Origin: Oribacterium sp.
GTDB taxonomy: Bacteria; Bacillota_A; Clostridia; Lachnospirales; Lachnospiraceae
DNA length: 35,109 nucleotides
Direction of reading: 5' to 3'
Assembly: GCA_017940955.1 (NCBI GenBank)
Contig: JAGAXP010000251.1
Span: 1 to 35,109, forward strand
Positions 23,667 to 32,836 of this stretch are shown here, piece by piece. The notes under the pieces were generated by a model. The model worked only from the letters and a program-made list of their open reading frames with translations. It was not told where the DNA came from and did not search any database. Both the position numbers and the translations under genes were made by a program. Position 1 is the stretch's first letter. Each line of letters begins with the position of its first letter.

Positions 23667-23709
23667 GAGTCCTTCCGGATCCGGAACCCTGTCCGGATCT
23701 CCGGGACTC
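23667..23709 (-). promoter_or_regulatory. Intercistronic hairpin between adhesin and major pilin genes
   Basis: GAGTCC/GGACTC outer arms and a perfect GATCCGGA/TCCGGATC inner stem form a strong interrupted hairpin 25 bases after the adhesin stop. The minus strand lacks a T-tract behind it, so partial termination or mRNA processing that raises pilin over adhesin level is more likely than full termination. Confidence 0.6.
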
Positions 23710-23733
23710 GTTATCTGGTCTTTTCTTGTTTTC

Positions 23734-26700
23734 TTAATCCTCAAACAGTCTCTTCTTCTCGAAATCACATGCCAGGAAGAACATTGCTGCGAAGCCTGCA
23801 AGTGCAAGTACTGCAAACGGATAAGCATTACCAGCATATCCTGTCGGAGTGATCGCATCCTTTTTGTTCACAAAGTAGATTGTGTGAACTTCACTAAGCT
23901 CATTCGTTTCGGTTTCTGATTTTTTGATAGCATTTGTGAGACCGGTAAGAGCAATTTCCTTAGTGTCACAATATGTAACATAACCGGAACCCGGGTTAAA
24001 TTCCTCCACCCTGTAAGAAACACCGGCAGGTAGTACTATGGTTACATCATCATAAGCATCGATGTTTATGACAGACTTGTCAGCGTTATTCTTCATGTCG
24101 ATAGTAAACTTGAACCCGCCATCTGCCTGCTTACTTATATCAAGATCTGCATTATCATGAGCTTCAGTCTTTAAGCCCTTAATGTAATCCTCCTCATAAT
24201 TTGCCAGGGTAGTTGTTCCATCCTTAACTTCGTAAAGATACAGCTTAAATTCTGTTGAATGAGGTTCAGCCATGCTGCCGGTATACATCTTGGAAACCTT
24301 AAGTTCATCGGTATCAATTACGTTAGTAGCTGTGAGTACTGTAAGTCCTCCTACTTCAGTAATATGAGAAACTCCTGTGATAACACCATCTTCTCCATAA
24401 GTAAACGCGACATTCGTTAGTTTTCCGTCCACAAGCATCGGGTGGTAAATCTCTTCCTTAAGGCTGAATGCTGCGTTTCCACTTGTCTCATTGAACCTAT
24501 AATCATGACCTGTTTCAAGCATGTAGTATTCGTTGCCAATTAAATGTATTGCCTGCTTGCTGTATTCCTTGTCTTTTTCCTGTAACCACAGCTTGTCAAA
24601 TCCATAACTATCTCCTTTAGCCTTCGATACAAGTATTCCGGGAGCTATATATTTGGAACCTCCCGGCCATGTTATCGTTATGGCCTCAGGATCAGGATCT
24701 GTTGATGGCTTACTTATGGTGATTCCTTCGATAAAGTCTTCAAAAACTGTCGAACCAACCTCTCTCCTCTGTAAAGTCAACTTAATTTCTGATGTCTTAT
24801 CGATCAGAGTTTGCTGGTTCTTATTAGTAAGCTGCCATACCTTATCTACTCTGATTGTAGAGCTCGCAAGAGACATACCCTTTATAGAGTCTTTTGACAT
24901 TGGTATGGTCAACTCACTTGAAGGACCGTAAATCTGGTCACCTGCATCATCCGAAGTCTTGATTATTTTGTAATTGACGGTGGCTGATGTATTTGTTTTA
25001 TACCTGTATACTGTTCCATCATGGAAATAATTGGGATCTTCATTGTACTTCCATATTTTTTCAACCTCATCATATGTGAATGCTTCATCTGTCGGATTCG
25101 CACCATATTTGTTTTCTAATTCAGCTAAAGTATCATAGGTTTCCTGCTCCGGCCAAACTGTAAAGCTGACTAAATATTTATACCCATCTTCAAGTACAAA
25201 TCTTTTTTGTTCTCCGTCTACTGTTATGTAAGTAGGGAAATTCCATACAACAGCTCCCTTATCTAAGTCATAGCCCGCTGAACCATTTAACGCATTCAGC
25301 ACATTAGAGTCTGTAACCTTATTTCCACTCTTGTCTAAAATTTCGTAAGTATAGTCCTTTACCTTTCCCTTAACATCTGTAGATGCTGTAAGATCAGTGA
25401 TACCATCAGTTACATGTACTTCTGTATATCCAACAGAGGTACTTATCTTGTCGCAGATATCATCGAAGGCTTCCTCTAATGATTCTTTATCTGTTGCGCT
25501 ATAATAGTTAGATTTGTCTTCATCGAACAGTAGATCCTGCAGCTGCTCTAATTCATCTATTCCATTATCGTGTTTTACAGGAAATGCTCCTATCGTATAA
25601 AGAGTCTTATTGGCAGCTTTTATATCATGTGCAGCTCTTTCTGCGGCTTCGTGGCACTTTTGTTTGGATTCAGTTGTAAATTGCTGGTTTGTTCCCCACT
25701 GACCTTCCGATCCTCCGTCAGCAGTATATCCATTTCTGCTATATCTTGCTGTAGGAGCACCATCTGAAACGAAAATGATATGCACCGGATCATCATCACC
25801 AAAATCAATACTGTTCGCTTTTATCAAAGCATCTTCCCAGTTTGTATACTGAGCTACTGTTGCATTTTCAATTTTAGCTTTAACAACTTCGGGATCGTTG
25901 GTTATATGGGAAGATTCACCTGTAGTATTGTTAAGTTCTGCGATACTTGCAGTACGGTTAAATGTTATAAATGCCATTTGTACTGTATCGCCTGTAAAAT
26001 TCTCATCCTCATCCTTATTCCACTTCATAAGCTCATCCACCATGGCTGTGGATGCTTCTTTGGCAATGGTGATTCTTTGATTAGCTACGACATTTGTGCT
26101 ATTGCCATTCTTGTCATATTTCATCGAATTTGATGTATCATAAACGAAAACCACATTTACCGGTTTCCTTAATTCCGAATTATCCTTTTTACCTGTTACG
26201 CTAAGTGTCAGCTTATATGTACCATCGTCATTCGATGTTAGTGTCTTCTCCCTGGTGATTGGATAGTCATCGGCATTCAATGCTTCTCCATCACCACCTA
26301 TAGGATATGAGTGTTTATGATAAATCAGATAAACGTGTTTCTCTGCTGGTGTTGTTGTCGTTGTGGATACTTCCTGAATATCAGTTACATATCTGTATCT
26401 ATCCCCTTTATACTTTTCAAATAGTGTATAGCTTTTTTCATTCTTCACATATGTACTGCCGGTCTTATAATATACGGTGGATTTACCCTCACTTCCTGTA
26501 AAAGGCTTAAAATCCGAATCATTGTCGCCGTAATAACCTTTAGGATCTCTATTGTGACGATGTGGATCTCCGTTTTTGGAGTAATAGTACAATTCCAGCA
26601 ATTCATGATATTCGTTATAAGTTCCCTTTTGATTGTCTTTTACCCAACCAGAATTATCTACTGTAGTGGTTGTGGTTTCAGTGGTTGCACCCGCAGCCTC

Positions 26701-29700
26701 AACTTCGTTACCATTTGTATCTTTGAATATTATCTTTTTGGTACTATCATTTCTTGCTACATCCGTAACCACCTTTGTTCCATTAACACTATCGAGTCTT
26801 GCTTCAACGTAGTCATAGCCTGTAACTCCACCTTGCCACTCGGCTAACTTCACGTTACCGCTGGTTACATCACTAAGCTCAAGTATCACACCGAATTCGT
26901 TATGGGCATCGTATATATTCTCTCCCTCAGCATCTTTGCTGGTATTTAAAAGAATTTCTCTATACTTTGTTTCTCCGTTTTCGGTGTACTCTTCATAATA
27001 GTGCACCTTGATTTCCGCTTCTGTGGTTTGGTAGTTATTGGTCTTCCAGGTGATAGCGAAAAGCGAGAAGCTCTCAATCTCAAACTCAGCAACTGCACTT
27101 GCAACCTCGACTTCAGCCTCCTCACCTGCTGCTATTGCTTCTGCATTAGCCTCAAGATCCGAATCACTGATCTGTAAGTCGTTTCCATCAAGTATCTTTA
27201 CCTCTTCCTTTTCTGCTACCTTTTCTGTTTTTAATGTGCTGTTGTCATCCTTGATGTGATGAACCTCCAGTGAAGATGCGTCGATCTTCTTGAGAAGCTC
27301 TTCATCGTTCAAGGTCATTCTTACGTTTACGTTTCCGTTTGGCTCGACTTCGTCACCGGCATCGTTCTTAAAGCAGATGTCCAGTAAGAGTGAATTGTCG
27401 TAAATTCCGTTAGCCTTAAGCTCTGCGATCTGTGCGTCTGTAGGAGCTTCTCCGTTTCCTTCAGCCTCTTCCGGCTTGTAAAGTCTCTTAACTTCAAGTG
27501 TCGGTTTGAAACCTCCGAATGCGTCCTGTGCTGCGAATATTTCTACTGAGTATCCATCTATCTCTGTGAGATAATGTATCTTTCCGAGTGATCCGATGGA
27601 GTACTGTACTATTTTCGCTACTTTAATCTGTTCCTTTGCTGCATCCTTATCTTCCAGAACGGCCTGCTTGACTTCCTCTATGAGGGCCTTAGCAAATTCA
27701 TCGTACTCACCCTTTGTCTCCTCGACCTCAGATGGTGAAGCAACCGGTATTTTAACTGTGGTTTCCGGCTTCTGAATCTCTGCCGCTGCTGTGGTTTCAG
27801 GTTCAGCCATCATTCCTGTAAGATCCTGTCCTTCAGGAATCGTTCCCTCGATGGCTGTTGCCGGTACATCCCCTGTGGATATTCCTGCTGAAGTTGTATC
27901 GTTCTGAACCCCTTCTTCCTGATTATCTTCTGTGAAAATGTCCACTATAGTTACATTTGATCCATTTCCTGATCCTGCTTCATTCTGTCCAACTATTTCT
28001 GCTCCGGATCCTTCGTTCTGTTCCAATGTCTCTGTTCCGAGTCCTTCACCCTGCTGTATGATTTCCTGTCCGCCCTGCTGTCCGATTTCCTGTCCACCCT
28101 GCTGGCTTTCTTCCTGTCCGTATTCCTGTCCATCCTGCTGACCTTCTTCCTGTCCGTATTCCTGACCGCCCTGCTGTCCCCCTTCTTCTGTACCGTCGTT
28201 GTCTGTTAAGTCTGCCTGTATTTCCTTTTTGTCTGCTGCATCGTTGTCATTTCCTTCTGTGTTTCCCGCTTCTGCAGCTATATCTTCATTTTTTTCCTCT
28301 TCTTCTGTTTCGGGACCCTGCTGCTCATCTTCGAAAACGTAACCCTCGCCTATGATCTCATCCGCGTAAGCAACCATTCTTCCGAGTATTGCATCGCCTG
28401 CATTTTCGATTGCTTCCTGAACTGCTTCTGCTATCTGGTCACCGATGGAAGCATCATCTTCTGTGTCATTGTTCTCTGCCGGTGCTCCATCTTCATTTCC
28501 GATGTTGGCATTATCTTCTGTATCGTTGTTCCCTGCTGTATCGTTATCTGTCAGTTCTGCTGCGTTATCGTTTGCCTGTTCAGCTGCGTCTTTGTTTGTC
28601 TGCTCTGCTGTGCCGTTATCTGTTACCAATGCTGCGTCATCGTTTGTCTGTTCTGCTGTGCCGTTATCTGTCACCAATGCTGCGTCATCGTTTGTCTGCA
28701 CTGTTGTATCGTTATCTGTCAGCCCCTGCTGTGATGTGTTTGTGTCGCCTGCGATGTAAACCTCGTTGTTGTCTCCTGTATCAGCACCGCTCTCTATTTC
28801 TGCAGCTCCTTGTTCAGCTGTAACAGGATTTGCAGCTTCAGTGCTGTCATTTTCGTTATATGCCATAGGTCCGGGCTCTGCAGCTTCCTGACCTTCCGGT
28901 ACCAGCGTTCCGATCATTTCTGAATGATCATTAGCTGTGCCTTCAGGGATAATGTTTTCGCCGTTCTGTATTACTTCCTCTGTTCCTAATGCTGCTCCTA
29001 CGTTTGTCAACTGCGCCGGTACTGTAGCTTCAACCGGTGCTGCTGTAGTTTCAACCGCTGCTGTAGTTTCAACTGCCGCTTCTGTGGTCTCTTCTGTCTT
29101 CTTGATGCCTGCCTGTGAAAGTACATGCTTGAGAGCTGCTGTCCTTCCGCAAACCTCTACAGAATCATACTTGACACCGTCAACCTTCAGTGTGTATCTG
29201 ACCGCTCCGTCGGAAGCATTGACAAACATGAAGGTGATCTTTTCTTTTCCGGTAAGCTGGTAATCGGAATTGTCTGCTGTGTCCTGTTCCGGATCTCTGT
29301 AGTAAGCATCCTCTCCGCCGTTTACCAGAGTGTCGATCTGAGATGACGGCTCGTAAAGGATGATGTCATCTTCTGTTCCGTAACGGAAGGTTACGTCTCT
29401 TGAAAGAACCGATTCATCATTTACTGCTTCTTCCAGATCAACCTTGGCTTTCTTTTCGTCCTTCTGTACGAAAATCCTAAGCTCTGAATCTGCTTCGCTT
29501 GAAAGAATATCTCTGATGGAATCTGGAACCTCTACTACGTACAGTCCCGGATTCCTGTTGAAGAATGCCTCATATTCTTTTATTGCCTTAGCGCTGTCTG
29601 AAGTCGCCCCCAGATAGTCCTCTGCCTCAAACAGCCGGTTCTCACGGATTGCTGTGAGTGCTGCTTCCCTCAGATCGTCACTTAAAAGATCAAGTACAAC

Positions 29701-29865
29701 CTTTTTATTAACGAGACCTGATACTGTTGCAGTGGACTCTGTCGGGATTGAGGCTTCTGCTGCATATACAGGTGTCTGTACTCCTGATACTATGAGACAT
29801 ACCGATAAGAGTGTTGATAACCCCTTTTTTATTAAATTCTTGATGGAATATTTAACTCGTTTCAT
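23734..29865 (-). CDS. Giant VWA-containing surface adhesin (pilus tip-like), 2043 residues
   Basis: The protein starts with a signal peptide (cleavage near AYA|A, about residue 35). An N-terminal domain (about 45-250) leads into a long Thr/Ala/Asn/Gln-rich stalk (255-700) holding 16-residue repeats TNDDAALVTDNGTAEQ (391-438) and 12-residue Gln/Gly repeats (561-608). Further domains follow, then a VWA domain (about 1235-1475) with a full MIDAS: DTSNS (1243-1247), Thr1341 and Asp1368 in VSDGAPT. Two CnaB/pilin-like domains come next (about 1668-1860 and 1868-2000). The C-terminus is a sorting signal ITPTG (2005-2009), hydrophobic helix and KKRLFED. VWA proteins with this layout are pilus tip adhesins (RrgA-type). 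Its ligand is unknown. A GAGG site precedes the ATG. Confidence 0.85.
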   Translation of the reverse strand: MKRVKYSIKNLIKKGLSTLLSVCLIVSGVQTPVYAAEASIPTESTATVSGLVNKKVVLDLLSDDLREAALTAIRENRLFEAEDYLGATSDSAKAIKEYEAFFNRNPGLYVVEVPDSIRDILSSEADSELRIFVQKDEKKAKVDLEEAVNDESVLSRDVTFRYGTEDDIILYEPSSQIDTLVNGGEDAYYRDPEQDTADNSDYQLTGKEKITFMFVNASDGAVRYTLKVDGVKYDSVEVCGRTAALKHVLSQAGIKKTEETTEAAVETTAAVETTAAPVEATVPAQLTNVGAALGTEEVIQNGENIIPEGTANDHSEMIGTLVPEGQEAAEPGPMAYNENDSTEAANPVTAEQGAAEIESGADTGDNNEVYIAGDTNTSQQGLTDNDTTVQTNDDAALVTDNGTAEQTNDDAALVTDNGTAEQTNKDAAEQANDNAAELTDNDTAGNNDTEDNANIGNEDGAPAENNDTEDDASIGDQIAEAVQEAIENAGDAILGRMVAYADEIIGEGYVFEDEQQGPETEEEEKNEDIAAEAGNTEGNDNDAADKKEIQADLTDNDGTEEGGQQGGQEYGQEEGQQDGQEYGQEESQQGGQEIGQQGGQEIIQQGEGLGTETLEQNEGSGAEIVGQNEAGSGNGSNVTIVDIFTEDNQEEGVQNDTTSAGISTGDVPATAIEGTIPEGQDLTGMMAEPETTAAAEIQKPETTVKIPVASPSEVEETKGEYDEFAKALIEEVKQAVLEDKDAAKEQIKVAKIVQYSIGSLGKIHYLTEIDGYSVEIFAAQDAFGGFKPTLEVKRLYKPEEAEGNGEAPTDAQIAELKANGIYDNSLLLDICFKNDAGDEVEPNGNVNVRMTLNDEELLKKIDASSLEVHHIKDDNSTLKTEKVAEKEEVKILDGNDLQISDSDLEANAEAIAAGEEAEVEVASAVAEFEIESFSLFAITWKTNNYQTTEAEIKVHYYEEYTENGETKYREILLNTSKDAEGENIYDAHNEFGVILELSDVTSGNVKLAEWQGGVTGYDYVEARLDSVNGTKVVTDVARNDSTKKIIFKDTNGNEVEAAGATTETTTTTVDNSGWVKDNQKGTYNEYHELLELYYYSKNGDPHRHNRDPKGYYGDNDSDFKPFTGSEGKSTVYYKTGSTYVKNEKSYTLFEKYKGDRYRYVTDIQEVSTTTTTPAEKHVYLIYHKHSYPIGGDGEALNADDYPITREKTLTSNDDGTYKLTLSVTGKKDNSELRKPVNVVFVYDTSNSMKYDKNGNSTNVVANQRITIAKEASTAMVDELMKWNKDEDENFTGDTVQMAFITFNRTASIAELNNTTGESSHITNDPEVVKAKIENATVAQYTNWEDALIKANSIDFGDDDPVHIIFVSDGAPTARYSRNGYTADGGSEGQWGTNQQFTTESKQKCHEAAERAAHDIKAANKTLYTIGAFPVKHDNGIDELEQLQDLLFDEDKSNYYSATDKESLEEAFDDICDKISTSVGYTEVHVTDGITDLTASTDVKGKVKDYTYEILDKSGNKVTDSNVLNALNGSAGYDLDKGAVVWNFPTYITVDGEQKRFVLEDGYKYLVSFTVWPEQETYDTLAELENKYGANPTDEAFTYDEVEKIWKYNEDPNYFHDGTVYRYKTNTSATVNYKIIKTSDDAGDQIYGPSSELTIPMSKDSIKGMSLASSTIRVDKVWQLTNKNQQTLIDKTSEIKLTLQRREVGSTVFEDFIEGITISKPSTDPDPEAITITWPGGSKYIAPGILVSKAKGDSYGFDKLWLQEKDKEYSKQAIHLIGNEYYMLETGHDYRFNETSGNAAFSLKEEIYHPMLVDGKLTNVAFTYGEDGVITGVSHITEVGGLTVLTATNVIDTDELKVSKMYTGSMAEPHSTEFKLYLYEVKDGTTTLANYEEDYIKGLKTEAHDNADLDISKQADGGFKFTIDMKNNADKSVINIDAYDDVTIVLPAGVSYRVEEFNPGSGYVTYCDTKEIALTGLTNAIKKSETETNELSEVHTIYFVNKKDAITPTGYAGNAYPFAVLALAGFAAMFFLACDFEKKRLFED

Positions 29866-29956
29866 AATCTCTATCCTCTGTAAAATCCAACCGCTAACCT
29901 AACTGCTTTGTAGCCTTAACATAGCAAGGTGGGTGTTACAAAAAAGATTAAATTTT

Positions 29957-29978
29957 AAGTATTTTTTGCAAGATACTT
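29957..29978 (-). promoter_or_regulatory. AAGTAT...ATACTT dyad upstream of the adhesin gene
   Basis: A 6-bp inverted repeat AAGTAT-N10-ATACTT lies about 90 bases upstream of the start codon in AT-rich DNA. No clear -35/-10 pair could be assigned. Confidence 0.35.
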
Positions 29979-30180
29979 CTTTTTTATCATATTTTAGAAA
30001 GCAATTTCTTTTCTTTATAAAGTTAAACAGAAAGTTTAGAAATCAAAGATGATTGATAAATTTAAGTCAATGTTTTGCTTTTTATTATAGAAGAAATAAG
30101 TTTTGGGGAATGAAGGTGGAGGAAGGGTTATGAATAAATATTCATGCATTGTAGAAAGATAAAATAAGGCTTTGTAAGAC

Positions 30181-30218
30181 AAAAAAAGAGATGGTTTTCA
30201 CTGGTGTGAAAACCATCT
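30181..30218 (-). terminator. Minus-strand terminator upstream of the adhesin gene
   Basis: A perfect 13-bp stem (AGATGGTTTTCAC and complement, 30189-30201 with 30206-30218) and 4-base loop is followed on the minus strand by C and seven Ts. It would stop transcripts entering from the sortase side, isolating the adhesin unit. The rest of 29979-30180 is AT-rich with nothing identifiable. Confidence 0.8.
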
Positions 30219-30269
30219 TTAGGAAATAATTTTTATTTCACCACAACGTCTCGTGGAGGCCTTTGAGTG

Positions 30270-30311
30270 CCACTGGGGACGGTTCTCGCCGGCGAGAACC
30301 GTCCCCAGTGG
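30270..30311. repeat. Perfect 42-bp palindrome, inverted REP-like pair
   Basis: Arms of 21 bases (30270-30290 and 30291-30311) match without a mismatch; each arm contains CTGGGGACGGTTCTC, the core of the repeats at 2417-2553. The two arms touch with no loop. GC content is far above the flanking AT-rich DNA. Confidence 0.9.
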
Positions 30312-30327
30312 TAACATTAAATCATTG

Positions 30328-30356
30328 TTGACTTTTGTATTACCGTCTTGTATTAT
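30328..30356 (+). promoter_or_regulatory. Promoter upstream of the Rpn-type nuclease gene
   Basis: Plus strand -35 TTGACT (30328-30333), 17-base spacer, -10 TATTAT (30351-30356). A second candidate, the extended -10 TGTTATAAT (30533-30541), lies nearer the gene. Between them is a small hairpin TCTCCGG-TT-CCGGAGA (near 30418-30433). Confidence 0.5.
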
Positions 30357-30570
30357 AAGCAAGTCGATAAAGTACATGTATAATATTTCGATATTTCTAT
30401 TCAGATAGAATCCAACTTCTCCGGTTCCGGAGATATAAAATCCAATATTTTATCAAATTTATTGTCGATCATTAGAAACGGGCAAGCTGTCTTTAATTTT
30501 CTCTTTTTTTAGTAATTCATTACCGGCTTCGATGTTATAATGAGATTGACAGCAAAGGAAAGACTAATCT

Positions 30571-31458
30571 ATGAGTAATATTTACACAAAGAAACCCTTT
30601 GACCAGCTAACCATAACGGACGACTATATGTTTACGACTGTTATGTACGATGTCAAAAATGTGAAACCTCTTCTCGAAATGATTTTTAAAAAAAAGATTA
30701 ATAAAATTAATATTATAGAACGAGAAAAAACTATTGAAACCGGATATGATTCCAGAGGAATCCGCATGGATGTGTTTGTTGAGGATGACGAAAATACTGT
30801 CTATGACGTTGAGATGCAGGCTTCTATATTTCCATTTCTAGGTAAAAGGTTCCGATATTATCAAAGTGCCATCGATGTCGATATGGTAAATAAAGGAGAA
30901 CATTTTTCAAAACTAAAGCAGAGTTATATCATATTCTTCACCACTTACGATCCGTTCGGAAAAGGCTGGTATATGTACCCATTTGAAACTTTATGTATCT
31001 GGGATTCAAGTGTTAAGATTGAGGATTCCGCTCAGAAAATTGTTCTAAATGCTAAGGGTACATGTGACAAAGAAGGTCACGAAGTTAGTGATCAGATCAA
31101 GGAAGTGTTAGCCTATATGAACGGTAGAGCGCCTGCTTCAGAATACACCATGATGCTTGATGCTGCCATTAATAAAATAAAACAAAATGAGGAAAGGAGA
31201 ACTGACTATATGTATAATAATACTTTTAAAGGCGATGCCATAATGGTTGGAGATTATATGCGTATTGTCAAATCTATCCGTGGTAATAACGGATTGTTGT
31301 CAGATAATGACATAATCTCATTTTTAAAAATAACTCCTGATTTGCTTGGATATGTACGTAAAGCTTTGTCAATTCACCCTGACTGGGATGACGAGGATAT
31401 CGCTATGGAAGTTCTCTCAATGCAGGCTATGGATGAATATAAGGTACCTATTACGTAA
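30571..31458 (+). CDS. Rpn-family PD-(D/E)XK nuclease / putative transposase-like protein
   Basis: The 295-residue protein matches the Rpn (PF12784) family: start KPFDQLTITDDYMFTTVM, active site Asp67 in RMDVF and Glu81-x-Gln83 in VEMQ, then GKRFRYYQSAID and a helical tail. Rpn proteins are endonucleases that promote RecA-independent recombination, often in many genome copies; their natural role is unsettled. The gene is on the plus strand, opposite to the pilus genes that surround it, with an AAAGGA ribosome site and its own promoter. It is followed by a HicB/HicA-like pair. Confidence 0.85.
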   Translation: MSNIYTKKPFDQLTITDDYMFTTVMYDVKNVKPLLEMIFKKKINKINIIEREKTIETGYDSRGIRMDVFVEDDENTVYDVEMQASIFPFLGKRFRYYQSAIDVDMVNKGEHFSKLKQSYIIFFTTYDPFGKGWYMYPFETLCIWDSSVKIEDSAQKIVLNAKGTCDKEGHEVSDQIKEVLAYMNGRAPASEYTMMLDAAINKIKQNEERRTDYMYNNTFKGDAIMVGDYMRIVKSIRGNNGLLSDNDIISFLKITPDLLGYVRKALSIHPDWDDEDIAMEVLSMQAMDEYKVPIT

Positions 31459-31541
31459 TTTATGTGAATTTACATCCAACATCATTTTTTTATTATTTGA
31501 AGTCTTTTAAGAAGTGAGAAAACAACCACAGGAGGTTTATC

Positions 31542-31751
31542 ATGGATATAAAGATTAATATAACATGGGATGAAGAAGCATCTGTTTATATTGCAGTCTG
31601 CGATGAAATTGGTTTGGCTCTTGAATCGGAATCGTATGACAATCTTATTAAACGTGTTATGGATGCTGTTCCTGAACTAATTGAGTTTAATAAAATCAAT
31701 TGTACTTCATATAGTTTTCTGACACAGGAACGTCGGGTAGACTGCGCCTAA
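31542..31751 (+). CDS. HicB-like antitoxin (DUF1902 type)
   Basis: The 69-residue protein has the partial HicB fold: DIKINITWDEEASVYIAVC, then IGLALESESYDNLIKRVMDAVPELIEFN. This DUF1902 form lacks the C-terminal DNA-binding helix of longer HicB proteins. It is expected to bind and neutralise the HicA-like toxin encoded next. A strong AGGAGG site precedes the ATG. Its TAA overlaps the following ATG by one base, which couples translation. Confidence 0.8.
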   Translation: MDIKINITWDEEASVYIAVCDEIGLALESESYDNLIKRVMDAVPELIEFNKINCTSYSFLTQERRVDCA

Positions 31752-31948
31752 TGTCTAAAAACTTTAATCCTGAAATTATCAGGCTTGTTAAAGAGAATGG
31801 CTGTTACTTTGTCAGACATGGCAAAGGTGACCACGATATTTGGTATAGTCCTATAACTAAACGGACTTTTACTATAGATGGTAATATTAAATCCAGAATG
31901 CTTGCAAATGTTATAATGAAACAAAGTGGTATTAACTATCATTTTTAA
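31751..31948 (+). CDS. HicA-like mRNA interferase toxin
   Basis: The 65-residue protein is a small HicA domain with the catalytic-type His28 in RHGKGDHDIWYSP and the strand TFTIDGNIK. HicA proteins cleave mRNA when not held by HicB. It starts at the ATG within the TAATG junction with the antitoxin gene, and a terminator follows. Gene order is antitoxin first, unlike classical hicAB but usual for DUF1902 pairs. Confidence 0.8.
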   Translation: MSKNFNPEIIRLVKENGCYFVRHGKGDHDIWYSPITKRTFTIDGNIKSRMLANVIMKQSGINYHF

Positions 31949-31961
31949 AATTTTACGTCAA

Positions 31962-31992
31962 AAAAATCTCCGGAGTCATTCCGGAGATTTTT
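31962..31992. terminator. Bidirectional terminator between hicA-like gene and sortase gene
   Basis: AAAAATCTCCGG (31962-31973) pairs with CCGGAGATTTTT (31981-31992) around a 7-base loop. Runs of As and Ts on the two sides let it work for both converging transcripts. Confidence 0.9.
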
Positions 31993-32004
31993 CATATTTA
32001 TGCA

Positions 32005-32751
32005 TCATTTTGTCAGTCGTCCGATGACCAGGGCGCGGCCGTTGGTGGCGGCGTCGACGCAGGTGGAGAGGGCGATGAGCTTGTCGGAGGGCTGGATGTC
32101 AAGGTCGTCACGGATGTTGGTGGCGTTCTTCTCGACGTAGCTTATGAAGTGAGCCATGTCATCTTCTGTTTTCTTGGTGAGGACGTTGTAGACTTCATCA
32201 TCATAGGCGTCAGTCTCGATGCAGGCCCAGATCTCGATGTTGTAGGTGGTGTCCGGAGTATAAAGTATTCCGGTCTTTCGTTTATCGAAGTATTTCTTGT
32301 CGATAAACTCCATAACATCACCGAACATACCGCCGTTGTCCATGTGGTGACCATACATCAGGTTGTATCTGTCGCTCAGGTCATGGGCATTGGCCATGGT
32401 TAGGAAGATGGCACCGGACAGGGAAAAGTTCCCGTAGATGTCCTTGTTGACATACTCCATATCGTCCTTACCCACCACGAAAGGATAGTCAATGTGGGTA
32501 TCATCCACCTGGATCCACCCAAGCACATCCTTATTTATGAGCATCAGCTCTTCCAGTGTCGGGTTACTTTCTCCTACTCCTCCCGAGGGCTTGTACTTCA
32601 GAAGATCATCATTCAGGAACGCGCCCCTGTAAACATTGTAGGTGTCCCACAGAGCATAGCTGCTGTAACTGATTGCCACCACAACAAACATCGACACGAG
32701 TAAGTTCAATATTCTGTTTCCTATTCTTGCTGCTAATGAAATTGTATCCAA
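32005..32751 (-). CDS. Class B sortase (pilus assembly), copy 1
   Basis: The 248-residue enzyme has an N-terminal membrane anchor (about 13-33), then the sortase barrel with catalytic His135 in YGHHMDNGGMFGD, Cys231 in LSTCVD and Arg239 in NGRALVIGR. The GHHM...MFG pattern is class B. In FctA-type pili a class B sortase joins pilins through a VPTG-like signal, and the TPTG signals here fit that. It is downstream of the pilin at 32837 (gap 85 bases), ends at a bidirectional terminator and is paralogous to the sortase at 34188. Confidence 0.9.
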   Translation of the reverse strand: MDTISLAARIGNRILNLLVSMFVVVAISYSSYALWDTYNVYRGAFLNDDLLKYKPSGGVGESNPTLEELMLINKDVLGWIQVDDTHIDYPFVVGKDDMEYVNKDIYGNFSLSGAIFLTMANAHDLSDRYNLMYGHHMDNGGMFGDVMEFIDKKYFDKRKTGILYTPDTTYNIEIWACIETDAYDDEVYNVLTKKTEDDMAHFISYVEKNATNIRDDLDIQPSDKLIALSTCVDAATNGRALVIGRLTK

Positions 32752-32836
32752 ATATCTCTCTCCCCGTGTTTTGTAAAAAGGAGCATCGACATTCTACCCG
32801 AATGACAACGCCCCCTATTTAATCTGATTTAATATT

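Noticed and set aside
28389..28823. Leu/Arg-rich plus-strand protein
   Set aside because: It is the complementary reading of the adhesin's repetitive stalk.
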